Of a DNA stretch of 64,000 nucleotides, positions 26,608-35,330 are shown in pieces. The notes below the pieces were generated by a model that was given only the letters and a program-made list of their open reading frames with translations, made no database searches and was not told the DNA's origin. Numbering within the stretch: the stretch's first letter is position 1; the number at the start of each line of letters is the position of its first letter. The position numbers and the translations under genes are program-made. Source of the stretch: CBDCYN01 sp965224205 (lineage in GTDB: Bacteria; Planctomycetota; Phycisphaerae; Phycisphaerales; Phycisphaeraceae). The stretch is taken from positions 1-64,000 of the forward strand of contig CBDCYN010000009.1 of the NCBI GenBank assembly GCA_965224205.1, written 5' to 3'.

Positions 26608-28329
26608 ATGGGATTGACGACTTCACTTTTCACAGCGTTAAGCGGCCTCAACACCAACTCGCAGGGCATCAACGTCACGGGCAACAACATCTCGAACGTC
26701 AACACCACCGCGTTCAAAGCCAGCCGGGCGCTGTTCGAGACCCAAATCGCCGATACCCTCTCCCAGGGCACCGCCCCCAGCGCCGACCTGGGCGGCACCA
26801 ACCCCACCCAGGTCGGCCTCGGCACCCGTCTAGCCGCCGTCAACCGCAACATGAACGACGGGTCGGTCCAGACCACCGGGGTCAACACCGATCTGGCGAT
26901 CGAGGGCGAGGGGTTCTTCGTTCTCGAATCGGGCAGCGGCCAGCAGTACACTCGCGCCGGCGCGTTCAACCTCGACACGAACTTCAACCTGGTAGCCCCT
27001 AATGGAGGTAAGCTCCAGGGGTTTGGGATCAACGAACAGTTCAATGTCATCGAGGGGGTCCTTGAGAACATCAACATCCCGATCGGCGCTCTGACCGTTG
27101 CCAAGGAGACCAGCAGCGTTCAGTTCAAGGGCAACCTCAACGCCAGCGGGGAGGTCGCCTCGATCGCCTCGGTCATCACCAGCAACGCGTTGACAGACGT
27201 CACGTCCGGCGCCCCGGCTACGGTCAATAGCCTGCTCACGGACCTGCGCGACGCCGGCGGCAATACACTGCTGGCGACCGACGACGTTTTGACCCTCACC
27301 GGGATCAACAAGGGACAGGTCGCGATACCGGAGCACACCTTCCTCGTGAACGCCGCCAGCGCGGACACGACCGACGGGTTCGGCACGACCCTGGGCGAGT
27401 TCATGGACTTCATCAACGGGGTCATGGGCATCAGCGAAGACGCCGACCCCGCAGCCGGGGTCACCGTCAGCGCAGCGGGTGAAATCACGATCCGCGGCAA
27501 TACGGGATCGGTCAACGACCTACAAATCTCCGACGGAAATATCGTGGTGAATCAGGGGTCGAGCCAGCAATCCATCCCGTTTACGTTGACGAAGCAAGAC
27601 GGCACGGACGCCAACGGGGAGTCGGTCCGCACGACGTTCGACGCCGTCGACAGCCTGGGGTCCCCGCTGACCCTGGACCTGAGCCTGGTGCTCGAAGAAA
27701 AGAGCAACGCGGGGACCGTGTGGCGGTACTACGTGCAGTCCCAGGACGATACAGACATCGATACCTTGCTAGGCACCGGCCAGCTTCAGTTCGATACCCG
27801 TGGGCAACTGACCTCTGACTCGGACCAGTCGGTCTTTATCGACCGTGAAGAAACCGGCGCGCTGACCCCCCAACAGATCACGCTTCAGTTCAGCAGCGGC
27901 GACGGGTCCATCTCCGCCTTGACCGACGTACGCAGCGAGCTATTCAAGCTCGATCAGGACGGGGTGACCACCGGGACACTAGAAGATTTCTCGGTCGCCG
28001 AGGACGGCACGATCCTGGGCACGTTCTCCAACAGCATCCAGCGGACGCTGGGCCGCGTTGCCTTGGCGACGTTTACGAACCCGCTGGGCCTCGTTGAGCT
28101 GGGGTCAAACGTCTTCACCACCAGCGCCAACAGCGGGTCGGCCTCGATCGGGTCGCCCCTGTCGGGCGGGGCGGGGCGGACGATCAACGGCGCCCTGGAG
28201 CTAAGCAACGTCGACCTGTCGCAGGAATTCATCAATCTGGTCATTTACTCCACCGGCTTCAGCGCCAGTTCGCGGGTCTTAACCACCAGCAACCAGCTGA
28301 TCCAGGACCTGCTGGCTACAATACGGTAA
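26608..28329 (+). CDS. flgE: Flagellar hook protein FlgE
   Basis: Structural subunit of the hook, exported through the flagellar type III system. The 573-residue protein begins MGLTTSLFTALSGLNTNSQG and has the rod/hook signature VTGNNISNVNTTAFKASRA. The D1/D2 body follows, with GEGFFVLESG and YTRAGAFNLDTNFNLV as the conserved FlgE/FlgG-type motifs. The C-terminal helix NVDLSQEFINLVIYSTGF with NQLIQDLLATIR closes the protein. It is longer than the roughly 400 residues of enterobacterial FlgE because of an expanded outer domain (about 190-400). Confidence 0.94.
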   Translation: MGLTTSLFTALSGLNTNSQGINVTGNNISNVNTTAFKASRALFETQIADTLSQGTAPSADLGGTNPTQVGLGTRLAAVNRNMNDGSVQTTGVNTDLAIEGEGFFVLESGSGQQYTRAGAFNLDTNFNLVAPNGGKLQGFGINEQFNVIEGVLENINIPIGALTVAKETSSVQFKGNLNASGEVASIASVITSNALTDVTSGAPATVNSLLTDLRDAGGNTLLATDDVLTLTGINKGQVAIPEHTFLVNAASADTTDGFGTTLGEFMDFINGVMGISEDADPAAGVTVSAAGEITIRGNTGSVNDLQISDGNIVVNQGSSQQSIPFTLTKQDGTDANGESVRTTFDAVDSLGSPLTLDLSLVLEEKSNAGTVWRYYVQSQDDTDIDTLLGTGQLQFDTRGQLTSDSDQSVFIDREETGALTPQQITLQFSSGDGSISALTDVRSELFKLDQDGVTTGTLEDFSVAEDGTILGTFSNSIQRTLGRVALATFTNPLGLVELGSNVFTTSANSGSASIGSPLSGGAGRTINGALELSNVDLSQEFINLVIYSTGFSASSRVLTTSNQLIQDLLATIR

Positions 28330-28501
28330 CCCCGCGTTACACCCCCGCGGCTGCGCCTGTGCATGAAGCTGCTACTGATCCCAACACCGGGCGGGCATGG
28401 GGATGTACCATCTTCATCGAGATGGGAACGAGTGCTTGGTCACGTTTGAAATCTCGAATCAGCCGCCTACGTGAAAAATCGAAACGGACACGGGACCAGC
28501 C

Positions 28502-28699
28502 ATGATCACGGTCACCCGCCTCAACGGCAAGAAGTTCGTGCTCAACGCGGAGCTGATCCGCACCGTCGAGGCCAACCCAGACACCACCATCACCCTGGTC
28601 AATGGGGACCACTTCATCGTCCGCGAACCCATGCAAGAGGTGGTCGAGCTGGCCATATCCTACGGCCAGAGCCTGCGCAAGCTCCTGCCCCCAACGTGA
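28502..28699 (+). CDS. flbD: FlbD family flagellar protein
   Basis: A small 65-residue cytosolic protein of the FlbD/YlzI type found next to flgE or motA in many bacteria; in spirochaetes related proteins sit in the flagellar operon, and the exact role is not settled. Seen: MITVTRLNGKKFVLNAELI, then VEANPDTTITLVNGDHFIV, the two conserved blocks, and the helical tail. It is distinct from the unrelated Caulobacter sigma-54 activator also called FlbD. It is the last recognisable flagellar gene; its end faces the convergent LptC/OstA-like gene 45 bases away. Confidence 0.87.
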   Translation: MITVTRLNGKKFVLNAELIRTVEANPDTTITLVNGDHFIVREPMQEVVELAISYGQSLRKLLPPT

Positions 28700-28744
28700 A
28701 CCGTAACGAGGCGGCGCCACCCTGCCCGGATCAACCTGTGTTTT

Positions 28745-30385
28745 CTACTGGACCGGCATCCTGCCCCCGCCGGGGTGGATGATCTCGATCCGGTTGCGGG
28801 CCAGGTCCCATTGGAACTGCTGAGCGGTTAGGGCGTTGGGCCGGTCGCGGTCGTGGATCTGGGTGAGCCTGCCTGGGTCGGCTTTGAGAAGGATGACCTG
28901 ATCGAACCCGGTGAAAGACAGCCGATCCGTGAAGACCGATCGTGTGTCCGATAACAGGCGCACGTCCCGGTACGCGTAGACGCCCTTGACCTGGGGTTGA
29001 GGGGCGTTCCCGGATAGCCACGCCCCCAGCCCGCCGGTGGCTTCGAGGTCCACCACCAGCCGTTGGCAATCGATCTGCATCGGTTCGTCGCCGCCGGGCG
29101 GTCGGTGGAGGATCTGCACCCGGTCTTCCATCTGCATATCGTTGTGGACCGCGTCGAGGACCATCCGTTCGTTCCACGTCGCCAGCGTCACCCCGCGACG
29201 CAATAGGCCGATCCGGCTGGCACGGCCTCCGTCTGCGCCCGCCCCCGACGGCCCCGATCCGGAGGGGCGTGCCTGACTCGTCGGGCGGTAGTCCTCCATC
29301 AGCAAGCTGCCCGATCCGATGACCTGGATCTGCTCGAGCGCATTGTCGAAAACGATCATCGGCCCGGTGACGCGTAGCCGTGTCTCGAGTGAGCCTCTTA
29401 CATCCGGGGACCGTTTCTCAGCTAAGAACACCGCCCCGGGGCCGGCAACCACCGATGACACCGCCCTGCCGCTCTCGGCCAGGTCCGCCAAGGATGATCC
29501 GCCCGCCCGGGGGGCTTGGCCTTCTAGCCCGATGTGGTCCGAACCCTTCTGGGCCGGCGAGGAGCTGGTCGGGCTCAGTTGGAGGAACTCGATACGGATG
29601 TCCTCCGCGGCCAGGCGGACCGATTCTTCGTCGAACCGGCCGTTGGTCATCACCCCCCCCACGAAGTGGGCTAGGCCTTGGCGGTCATCAAAATGCATCG
29701 CCCGCGTCCAGGTCACCTCAACCCGAGGGCTGGAGACCAACCCCGTTTCCCACTCGAACCTCGCCCAACGGTCTGGGGTTTGGCCTGCATCGCTGGGGTC
29801 ACCGTCCCCGACCCAATGCACCGGGGATGGACCGGATAACTGGGGCGAATCTCCCAGGGGTTCGTGAGCATCACCGACCACGATCGGCGGCTGGGGCTGG
29901 ATAAGGTGTGACGGCATTTGATCCGGCGAGAGGGTCGGGGATGGCGTTGCCCCTCGCGTTAGGAACATAAACGACCCCGGCCCCGCGACGTGGACCGATC
30001 GATCGCGCTGGTTGATCACGATGCGATCGCCCGATAGATACCCGTCAGGCCGAAAGATCTCGGCCCGGTCATCCGCCCCGCCCGAAAGCTCGACCTGCTG
30101 TAGCTGCGGGTCGACCACCAGCTGCTGGGCGGTCAACCTCACGTGCGGTTCATCGAGTTGCGCCTGGACCCCGTTCTTGGCCGTCATACCGTTGATGCGC
30201 AGCGAACCCGCACGAGAAGAACCGCCGATCAGGGTCGCGAGGTCTGGCGGCCCTGGCGCGCCCGGCGCATCGCCACGGCCGCCCTCTGTCGAGGACGCCA
30301 GCTCTATTTCTAGATAGTCGCTATGGATCTTGCGCTGCGCCTGGCTAGCTTGGACCTGCCCGGTGAGGATGAAACGAGAAGGCAC
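28745..30385 (-). CDS. OstA/LptA-like periplasmic protein, downstream half of a probably single large gene
   Basis: Repeated beta-rich segments such as LTAQQLVVDPQLQQVELSGG and YLSGDRIVINQRDRSVHVAG follow the pattern of OstA/LptA-type proteins, which carry lipopolysaccharide across the periplasm. The 546-residue frame opens with GTG at 30385 and overlaps the upstream frame by 41 bases. Its first residues (PSRFILTGQVQASQAQRKIH) read as a direct continuation of the upstream protein if one base is removed from the CCCCC run at 30388-30392. So this is either a coupled second gene or the C-terminal half of one gene of about 1,200 codons. It has no signal peptide of its own, which favours one gene. 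Confidence 0.6.
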   Translation of the reverse strand: MPSRFILTGQVQASQAQRKIHSDYLEIELASSTEGGRGDAPGAPGPPDLATLIGGSSRAGSLRINGMTAKNGVQAQLDEPHVRLTAQQLVVDPQLQQVELSGGADDRAEIFRPDGYLSGDRIVINQRDRSVHVAGPGSFMFLTRGATPSPTLSPDQMPSHLIQPQPPIVVGDAHEPLGDSPQLSGPSPVHWVGDGDPSDAGQTPDRWARFEWETGLVSSPRVEVTWTRAMHFDDRQGLAHFVGGVMTNGRFDEESVRLAAEDIRIEFLQLSPTSSSPAQKGSDHIGLEGQAPRAGGSSLADLAESGRAVSSVVAGPGAVFLAEKRSPDVRGSLETRLRVTGPMIVFDNALEQIQVIGSGSLLMEDYRPTSQARPSGSGPSGAGADGGRASRIGLLRRGVTLATWNERMVLDAVHNDMQMEDRVQILHRPPGGDEPMQIDCQRLVVDLEATGGLGAWLSGNAPQPQVKGVYAYRDVRLLSDTRSVFTDRLSFTGFDQVILLKADPGRLTQIHDRDRPNALTAQQFQWDLARNRIEIIHPGGGRMPVQ

Positions 30386-32372
30386 CGCCCCCGCCCGATG
30401 ACGGGTCGTCGGTCATCTCGATCGATAGGGAACCACTGGTCACCTCCAGGTCGTTCGGTCCCGACGTGATCTTTACGTCTCCGGTAGCCAGGACGTCTTC
30501 AAGCACCTGCGAACCCCCCACCGGTGGCTTAAAACGCACCACCAGTTGATCGCTGGTGACGTCGAACTGGGGGTGACGCACGCCCACCACCCCGCGGAAC
30601 ACTGCTTCTTGAACCGCATGAAGACTCTTGGGGGGATCGACCTGATCCGAGTCGTCTTCCCACGGAAATAACGTCAGCTCCATGCGATCGTTCCAGGTGA
30701 TCGAACCACGACGCAGCGACTGGGCCTGCGAGCCGCTGCTACCGGCCGGCGATTCATCGATCCCCGCGACACTGCCGATCAGCCTGCCCGGGCCCAACAC
30801 CACCCCGAACCCCCGGCTGCGGTCGAATTCAAGCCGCCGACCCGTGAGCACGCCCAGCTGCGGCGACTCGACCCGAAGCGGCTGGTTCACCGAGCCGATC
30901 ATCCGCAGCCGTCCCTCGCTAGAGGTATACTCGGCGCTAGCGGCTAGGACGAGCTGACCGCGGGGGGTCTTCATCCGCACCGGTCGGCCCACGAGCTGGA
31001 TCAGCAGGTCCTCGGGGCCAGCCAGATCGATCGGCGGCGAATCTTCGGGCTCAATGACCAGCCGACCGCTCCAGGTAATAATCACGTCATCCGCATCGTG
31101 AGCGATCAGAGACCGGTCGCTGGCGAGATCGGCCCCGCCGGCCGGTCCCTGCGCGGTCAACGCCATCGACAGGGACGCCAACCAAAGCGAAGGGGCCCCA
31201 ACGGGTGGAGATGGCCAAATGAATACCTCGTTAACGTGGGCATCACCCATCCGACTCAAAGAGCCGCGACCGTGAGGCAGCGGGCTTGCCTCGAACGGTC
31301 GGTCACCGGCTGCCTCACGGCTACTGGTCGTCACGATGGCCGGTTTGAGATCCGGAACATGACCAAATCCTCTGCCAGGTTTCAAAACCCGGGAGCTTAT
31401 CTGTTTCAGTAGACCGTCACCATCGTTGACCGGTTTGGCGTCGAGACTAAAGACGACCTCGAGGCGATCGGCCTCGATCGAAGCATCGCGAGCACGGATC
31501 ACGACGTGGTCCTCGAACCGGGCGCGGTAGAAACGAGGGGGCTCAGTGGGCGTCGTCGGGGGTAGCGACAGGGTCTCGTCGCGACTGTCGTCGCCGCGAG
31601 GGCCGGGCGATCGGGGTGGCGGCGGTGATGGATCCGGCGACGGCTGACTTGCCGCGACGGTCCCATCGGTCGCGGCCGCGTTCGTTGCAAGTGACAAATC
31701 ACCTTTGAGGTCCGAAGGTTTGAACCGAAGGGATCTGCCCCGGTCCACGACCAGGCGATCGAGGTGGCGCTGCCGGTCGTTGTAGAGCAGGTTCAAACCC
31801 GTGCCCCGGAAGTCGACCCGTCGCGACGTGAGGTGAACGGGGCCGTGGCTTTCGATCTGGCCCAGCTCCATATCAAACCGGGCGTCGGTGAGGTCGACGC
31901 GCAGCTTCAGGTCGTCAGAATCCTCACTGATCTGCGGGGCACGACCCGGCGGGCTTTCAAATAGCGACAGGGCCACCCGACCCGAGAAGTCGCCGCTGCG
32001 CGGTTCGTTGTCGGGGGCTACGATCTTGCCCTCTTCGGCGAGCATCTCTAGGACCCGCGACCCGGTCAGGTGGATCCGGGCCCCGGGGTTCTTGACCTGG
32101 GTGACCCCGAACGGCTGGGGCGAAAGTGAATCGCCAAACAGCTCGATCAATTGCCCCTTGCTGTTGTGGCTGTTGACCCTGTATTTTTCGACCTGGCCGC
32201 GTGGGTCGAGGTCGCCCGAGAGCTGGTCGGGGTCGAACTGCCCGATCAGCGCCGGGTCGAGCGGGTCGTCGATCGCCTGCGGGCGCGGCGCCTCGTACGG
32301 CGGGGCTTCGATCAGAAGCGTAAACACCAATACCGCCGCGGCCAGCGCGGTCGCGGACCCGATCACGAGCAT
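30345..32372 (-). CDS. LptC/OstA-like membrane-anchored envelope protein
   Basis: The N-terminus has a single membrane segment (MLVIGSATALAAAVLVFTLL), then a long periplasmic part with LptC-like and OstA-like beta repeats (VNSHNSKGQLIELFGDSLSP; RVDLTDARFDMELGQIESHG; VTSDQLVVRFKPPVGG). This architecture suggests lipopolysaccharide transport to the outer membrane. The frame is open to 32507 but overlaps the start of the divergent phosphomannomutase gene, so methionine at 32372 is preferred. A complete family A palindrome (31261-31332) lies in frame and adds about 25 residues (REAAGDRPFEASPLPHGRGS). The end overlaps the next frame; see that entry. Confidence 0.6.
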   Translation of the reverse strand: MLVIGSATALAAAVLVFTLLIEAPPYEAPRPQAIDDPLDPALIGQFDPDQLSGDLDPRGQVEKYRVNSHNSKGQLIELFGDSLSPQPFGVTQVKNPGARIHLTGSRVLEMLAEEGKIVAPDNEPRSGDFSGRVALSLFESPPGRAPQISEDSDDLKLRVDLTDARFDMELGQIESHGPVHLTSRRVDFRGTGLNLLYNDRQRHLDRLVVDRGRSLRFKPSDLKGDLSLATNAAATDGTVAASQPSPDPSPPPPRSPGPRGDDSRDETLSLPPTTPTEPPRFYRARFEDHVVIRARDASIEADRLEVVFSLDAKPVNDGDGLLKQISSRVLKPGRGFGHVPDLKPAIVTTSSREAAGDRPFEASPLPHGRGSLSRMGDAHVNEVFIWPSPPVGAPSLWLASLSMALTAQGPAGGADLASDRSLIAHDADDVIITWSGRLVIEPEDSPPIDLAGPEDLLIQLVGRPVRMKTPRGQLVLAASAEYTSSEGRLRMIGSVNQPLRVESPQLGVLTGRRLEFDRSRGFGVVLGPGRLIGSVAGIDESPAGSSGSQAQSLRRGSITWNDRMELTLFPWEDDSDQVDPPKSLHAVQEAVFRGVVGVRHPQFDVTSDQLVVRFKPPVGGSQVLEDVLATGDVKITSGPNDLEVTSGSLSIEMTDDPSSGGGGAFSFHPHRAGPS
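31261..31332. repeat. REP-like palindrome, family A, inside the LptC-like coding region
   Basis: Left arm GAGCCGCGACCGTGAGGCAG at 31261-31280; the right arm near 31306-31332 is its imperfect inverse (CTGCCTCACGGCTACTGGTC). The minus-strand reading frame passes through both arms without a stop. Confidence 0.8.
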
Positions 32373-32487
32373 CCGTCTTAACACAACCGTTAGTGTATTC
32401 GATCTGGAGTGTGGGCGGGGGATGCGCCGATCGTGTATAACGCGTAACTCGTGGACCGAGGATGAACCAAAGTTAGGGTAACCTAGT

Positions 32488-33903
32488 ATGCTCAACGAGA
32501 TCTTCAAAGCTTACGATATCCGTGCCACCTACCCCGATAAGATCAATGAACAGGCCGCCTGGCGGGTCGGCTGCGCCACGGGGCGGTTCTTGAAGCAACA
32601 CGCCGACCGTTCCGCCACCACCAGCGACCCGCTGGCGATGCCCGCTACAATCTTGGTTAGCCGGGACATGCGGCCGCACTCGCCGGCGCTGGCCGCCGCG
32701 CTGACCGAGGGTATTTTGGCTTCGGGCATGGACGTGATCGACCTGGGGATGTGCGACACGTCGTTTATCTATTACGCGATCAACCACCTGGGTGCGGCTG
32801 GGGGGATCCAGACTACAGCCAGTCACAACCCGATCCAATACAATGGTTTTAAGATCTCCGGGGCCCAGGCCAAGCCGATCGGGGCCCATTCCGGGCTCAA
32901 CGAGATCAAGCAGATCGCGATGTCACTGGGGGACCGAGGGTCGTTGCCGGCATCTGGGAAGCGGGAAGAACGCGACCTCTGGGACGGGTACCGCCAACAT
33001 GTGTTGCGGTTCTACCAACCGGGCCAGCGCAAGCTGAAAGTCTTTATCGATGGGTCGAACGGTATGGCGGGTAAGATGGTCCCGCTTGTCTTTGATGGGG
33101 TTGAGGGCTTAGAGATCATCCCGCTGAACTTCGAGATCACCGGCTCGTTCGTCCATGAACCCAACCCGCTGGTCGCCGAGAACATGAAGCCGACCCAAGA
33201 CGGTGTGCTCGAACACCACGCGGACCTGGGCGTGTGTTTCGACGGGGATGCCGACCGGTGCATCCTCACCGACGAGAAGGGCCAGATCATCGGCTGCGAC
33301 CATCTGACCGCTCTGCTGTCGGGGTATTTCCTGGATCAGTCCCCGGGTTCGACGATCGTGTACGACCTGCGATCGAGCAAAGCGGTCGAGCAGGCGGTCC
33401 GCGACCACGGCGGCCGGCCGCGACGCGGGCGGGTGGGGCACGTATTCATGAAAGCGGCGTTACGCGAGACCCAGGGCGTCTTCGGCGGGGAGTTGTCGGG
33501 TCACTTCTACTTCCGCGACAACTTCTACACCGACTCGGGCGCGATCACGTTCGCGGCCGTTGCCAGCGTGTTAAGCCAATCCGACCAGCCGATCAGCGGG
33601 CTCATCGCCCCCTACCGCCGCTATCCTCAAAGCGGGGAGATCAACTACCGCGTCGAAGACAAGGACGCGATCCTCGCCGACCTGCGAAAAATATATGAGC
33701 CGTCCGCTGAGATCGACACGCTCGACGGGATCTCGATCGATACCTGGGACCGCAGCGGTGACGGCGGGTGGTGGTGCAACGTGCGCCCCAGCAACACCGA
33801 GCCGCTGTTGCGGTTCAACGCCGAGGCCAAGGACCAGGCGACCCTCGATCGGTTAATCAGCAAGGTCCAGCAGAAGCTGGGCCGGCCGGCGGAGGGGCAT
33901 TGA
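32488..33903 (+). CDS. Phosphomannomutase / phosphoglucomutase family protein
   Basis: Interconverts hexose 6- and 1-phosphates, supplying GDP-mannose or related sugars for envelope polysaccharide. The 471 residues contain the catalytic serine in TASHNP (S112), the metal loop DGDADR (252-257), the sugar-binding GGELSGH (333-339) and the phosphate-binding RPSNTEPLLR near the C-terminus, so all four active-site loops are present. It is divergently transcribed from the LptC-like gene. The last 140 bases (33762-33901) recur at 35027-35166 with three differences. ManB and PgM activities cannot be separated from sequence. Confidence 0.9.
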   Translation: MLNEIFKAYDIRATYPDKINEQAAWRVGCATGRFLKQHADRSATTSDPLAMPATILVSRDMRPHSPALAAALTEGILASGMDVIDLGMCDTSFIYYAINHLGAAGGIQTTASHNPIQYNGFKISGAQAKPIGAHSGLNEIKQIAMSLGDRGSLPASGKREERDLWDGYRQHVLRFYQPGQRKLKVFIDGSNGMAGKMVPLVFDGVEGLEIIPLNFEITGSFVHEPNPLVAENMKPTQDGVLEHHADLGVCFDGDADRCILTDEKGQIIGCDHLTALLSGYFLDQSPGSTIVYDLRSSKAVEQAVRDHGGRPRRGRVGHVFMKAALRETQGVFGGELSGHFYFRDNFYTDSGAITFAAVASVLSQSDQPISGLIAPYRRYPQSGEINYRVEDKDAILADLRKIYEPSAEIDTLDGISIDTWDRSGDGGWWCNVRPSNTEPLLRFNAEAKDQATLDRLISKVQQKLGRPAEGH

Positions 33904-34108
33904 GAAGTCTAGGGGCCACTGATTGCGGAACCAGCTCCAACGGTAGCATGGTTCCAACTCTGCGCCATGAAAGTTCTCTCTAGCTTTCTTTCATCAGATC
34001 AAATTAGATTAGGGATCGGCTCAATCTATCATGATCACCGCATTGCTCTGGGTGCCGGGGTGTTCGTTTAGAATCAGGTACTGTAAAAGCAAAAGAAAGG
34101 AGAGATTG

Positions 34109-34777
34109 ATGTTTGGATTCACATCTGCCGAGCGATTGCACCGTGTCATTATGATTGGTTCGCTCACACTGCTTTGGTTAAGCGTCGCTTCGACAGACGG
34201 GCAGTCGATCGTGAACCTGGACGCACGGTCGAATAATTTTTCGAACCCGGTGCGTATACCTCTAGACGCCGGGATCTATTCGGTGCAACCGATCAGTACT
34301 GCAGAGGGAGGTTCGTTTACCTCATGGACCGCGTGGAGTTCAACCTCATGCTCCGACCCGGACGGGTGCGTCCGGACTTCTCCCACGACTGTTACAGGGT
34401 GGCTGCACATTTACAGAATACGATCACCCCATCTGACCCATGTGAGCGTAGACGGCATGGATCTGACGCCGATCCTACCTGGCGATACGCCTGACGGACC
34501 GAGTTTCTTCATGATCGACGGCAACGATACACAGTACGTGGCAGATGATGGGCTGGTGTTTCCCGACCCGGCCTCCGCGTTTGATCATGCGCTATCTTCG
34601 ACCTTCCGGGTTAGCGAAGCCGGTCTGGTGGATTTCATCATCCCTGACATCCCCCTCAGCGACAACAGTGGGGGACTGTCCCTGCTCGTGACCGCGATAC
34701 CGGAACCTAGTGCGTTGGTGATGACCGGATTCGGAATGGTGGCGACGGCCACGATCCGCCGAGCGAACCGGCACTAG
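34109..34777 (+). CDS. PEP-CTERM sorting-domain protein
   Basis: A secreted protein expected to be anchored or processed by an exosortase. The product of 222 residues has a signal peptide (HRVIMIGSLTLLWLSVAS), a beta-rich body with a Ser/Thr/Cys-rich patch (FTSWTAWSSTSCSDPDGC), and the C-terminal motif IPEPSALVMTGFGMVATATI with a basic end (RRANRH). The start at 34109 follows AAAGGAGA. It lies between two copies of the phosphomannomutase 3' end and looks like part of an inserted cassette. No enzymatic domain is seen. Confidence 0.82.
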   Translation: MFGFTSAERLHRVIMIGSLTLLWLSVASTDGQSIVNLDARSNNFSNPVRIPLDAGIYSVQPISTAEGGSFTSWTAWSSTSCSDPDGCVRTSPTTVTGWLHIYRIRSPHLTHVSVDGMDLTPILPGDTPDGPSFFMIDGNDTQYVADDGLVFPDPASAFDHALSSTFRVSEAGLVDFIIPDIPLSDNSGGLSLLVTAIPEPSALVMTGFGMVATATIRRANRH

Positions 34778-34809
34778 CGCGTTTTCTAATTGCCTGTATC
34801 GATTCATGG

Positions 34810-34876
34810 CGAGCCGCGCGCGCCAGCAAGCGGGTTCCTTTTGGCATCCGACCCGCTGCCTCACGGTCGCGGCTCG
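34810..34876. repeat. REP-like palindrome, family A, in the duplicated cassette
   Basis: Left arm from 34810 (CGAGCCGCGCGCGCCAGCAA) with inverted right arm ending near 34876 (CCTCACGGTCGCGGCTCG). It lies between the PEP-CTERM gene and the second copy of the phosphomannomutase 3' end. Confidence 0.75.
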
Positions 34877-35004
34877 CGGCTGGCGCGATACGCTCATCGA
34901 GAAAACACTCTAGTCATAGATCATCGCTCGGATACCGTTGCAGCGGGACCTGTGCGTTGTGGCAGGAGTAAAGACGCATCAAGCAAGGGCGCAGTGTTTT
35001 GATC

Positions 35005-35029
35005 CCGGAGGCGTGTTTCACGCCTCCGG
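35005..35029. repeat. Perfect 11 bp hairpin at the duplication junction
   Basis: CCGGAGGCGTG at 35005-35015 and its exact inverse at 35019-35029 with a 3 base loop. It ends at the first bases of the duplicated phosphomannomutase segment (35027). Confidence 0.75.
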
Positions 35030-35166
35030 CGGGTGGTGGTGCAATGTGCGCCCCAGCAACACCGAGCCGCTGCTGCGGTTCAACGCCGAGGCCAAGGACC
35101 AGGCGACCCTCGATCGGTTAATCAGCAAGGTCCAGCAGAAGCTGGGCCGGCCGGCAGAGGGGCATT
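35027..35166 (+). pseudogene. Duplicated 3' end of the phosphomannomutase gene
   Basis: 140 bases nearly identical (137 of 140) to 33762-33901, in the frame that gives GGWWCNVRPSNTEPLLRFNA and ending RPAEGHS with a TGA at 35169-35171. It has no start and no upstream catalytic domains, so it is a fragment. A short ORF begins at the ATGA overlapping this stop, as if another gene once followed the original phosphomannomutase. Confidence 0.88.
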
Positions 35167-35254
35167 CATGACCCTCCCCGGCACCCTACCCCCGCGCCCT
35201 GACAGCAGTTCCGATTGCACGAGAAAAGCCTTTCTTGGCCATACTTGACCCTAC

Positions 35255-35297
35255 AAAAAAAGAAAAAACCCCCGACGTGTGTCAAGAGCCGGGGGTG
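35255..35297 (-). terminator. Rho-independent terminator for the PEP-CTERM gene at 35331-36413
   Basis: On the minus strand a stem of CCCCCGGC against GTCGGGGG is followed by a T-rich run (TTTTTTCTTTTTTT). It begins about 35 bases after the stop codon of the minus-strand PEP-CTERM gene. Confidence 0.8.
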
Positions 35298-35330
35298 GAT
35301 CATCCATACAGATTTTCACGGTTGACAGGA

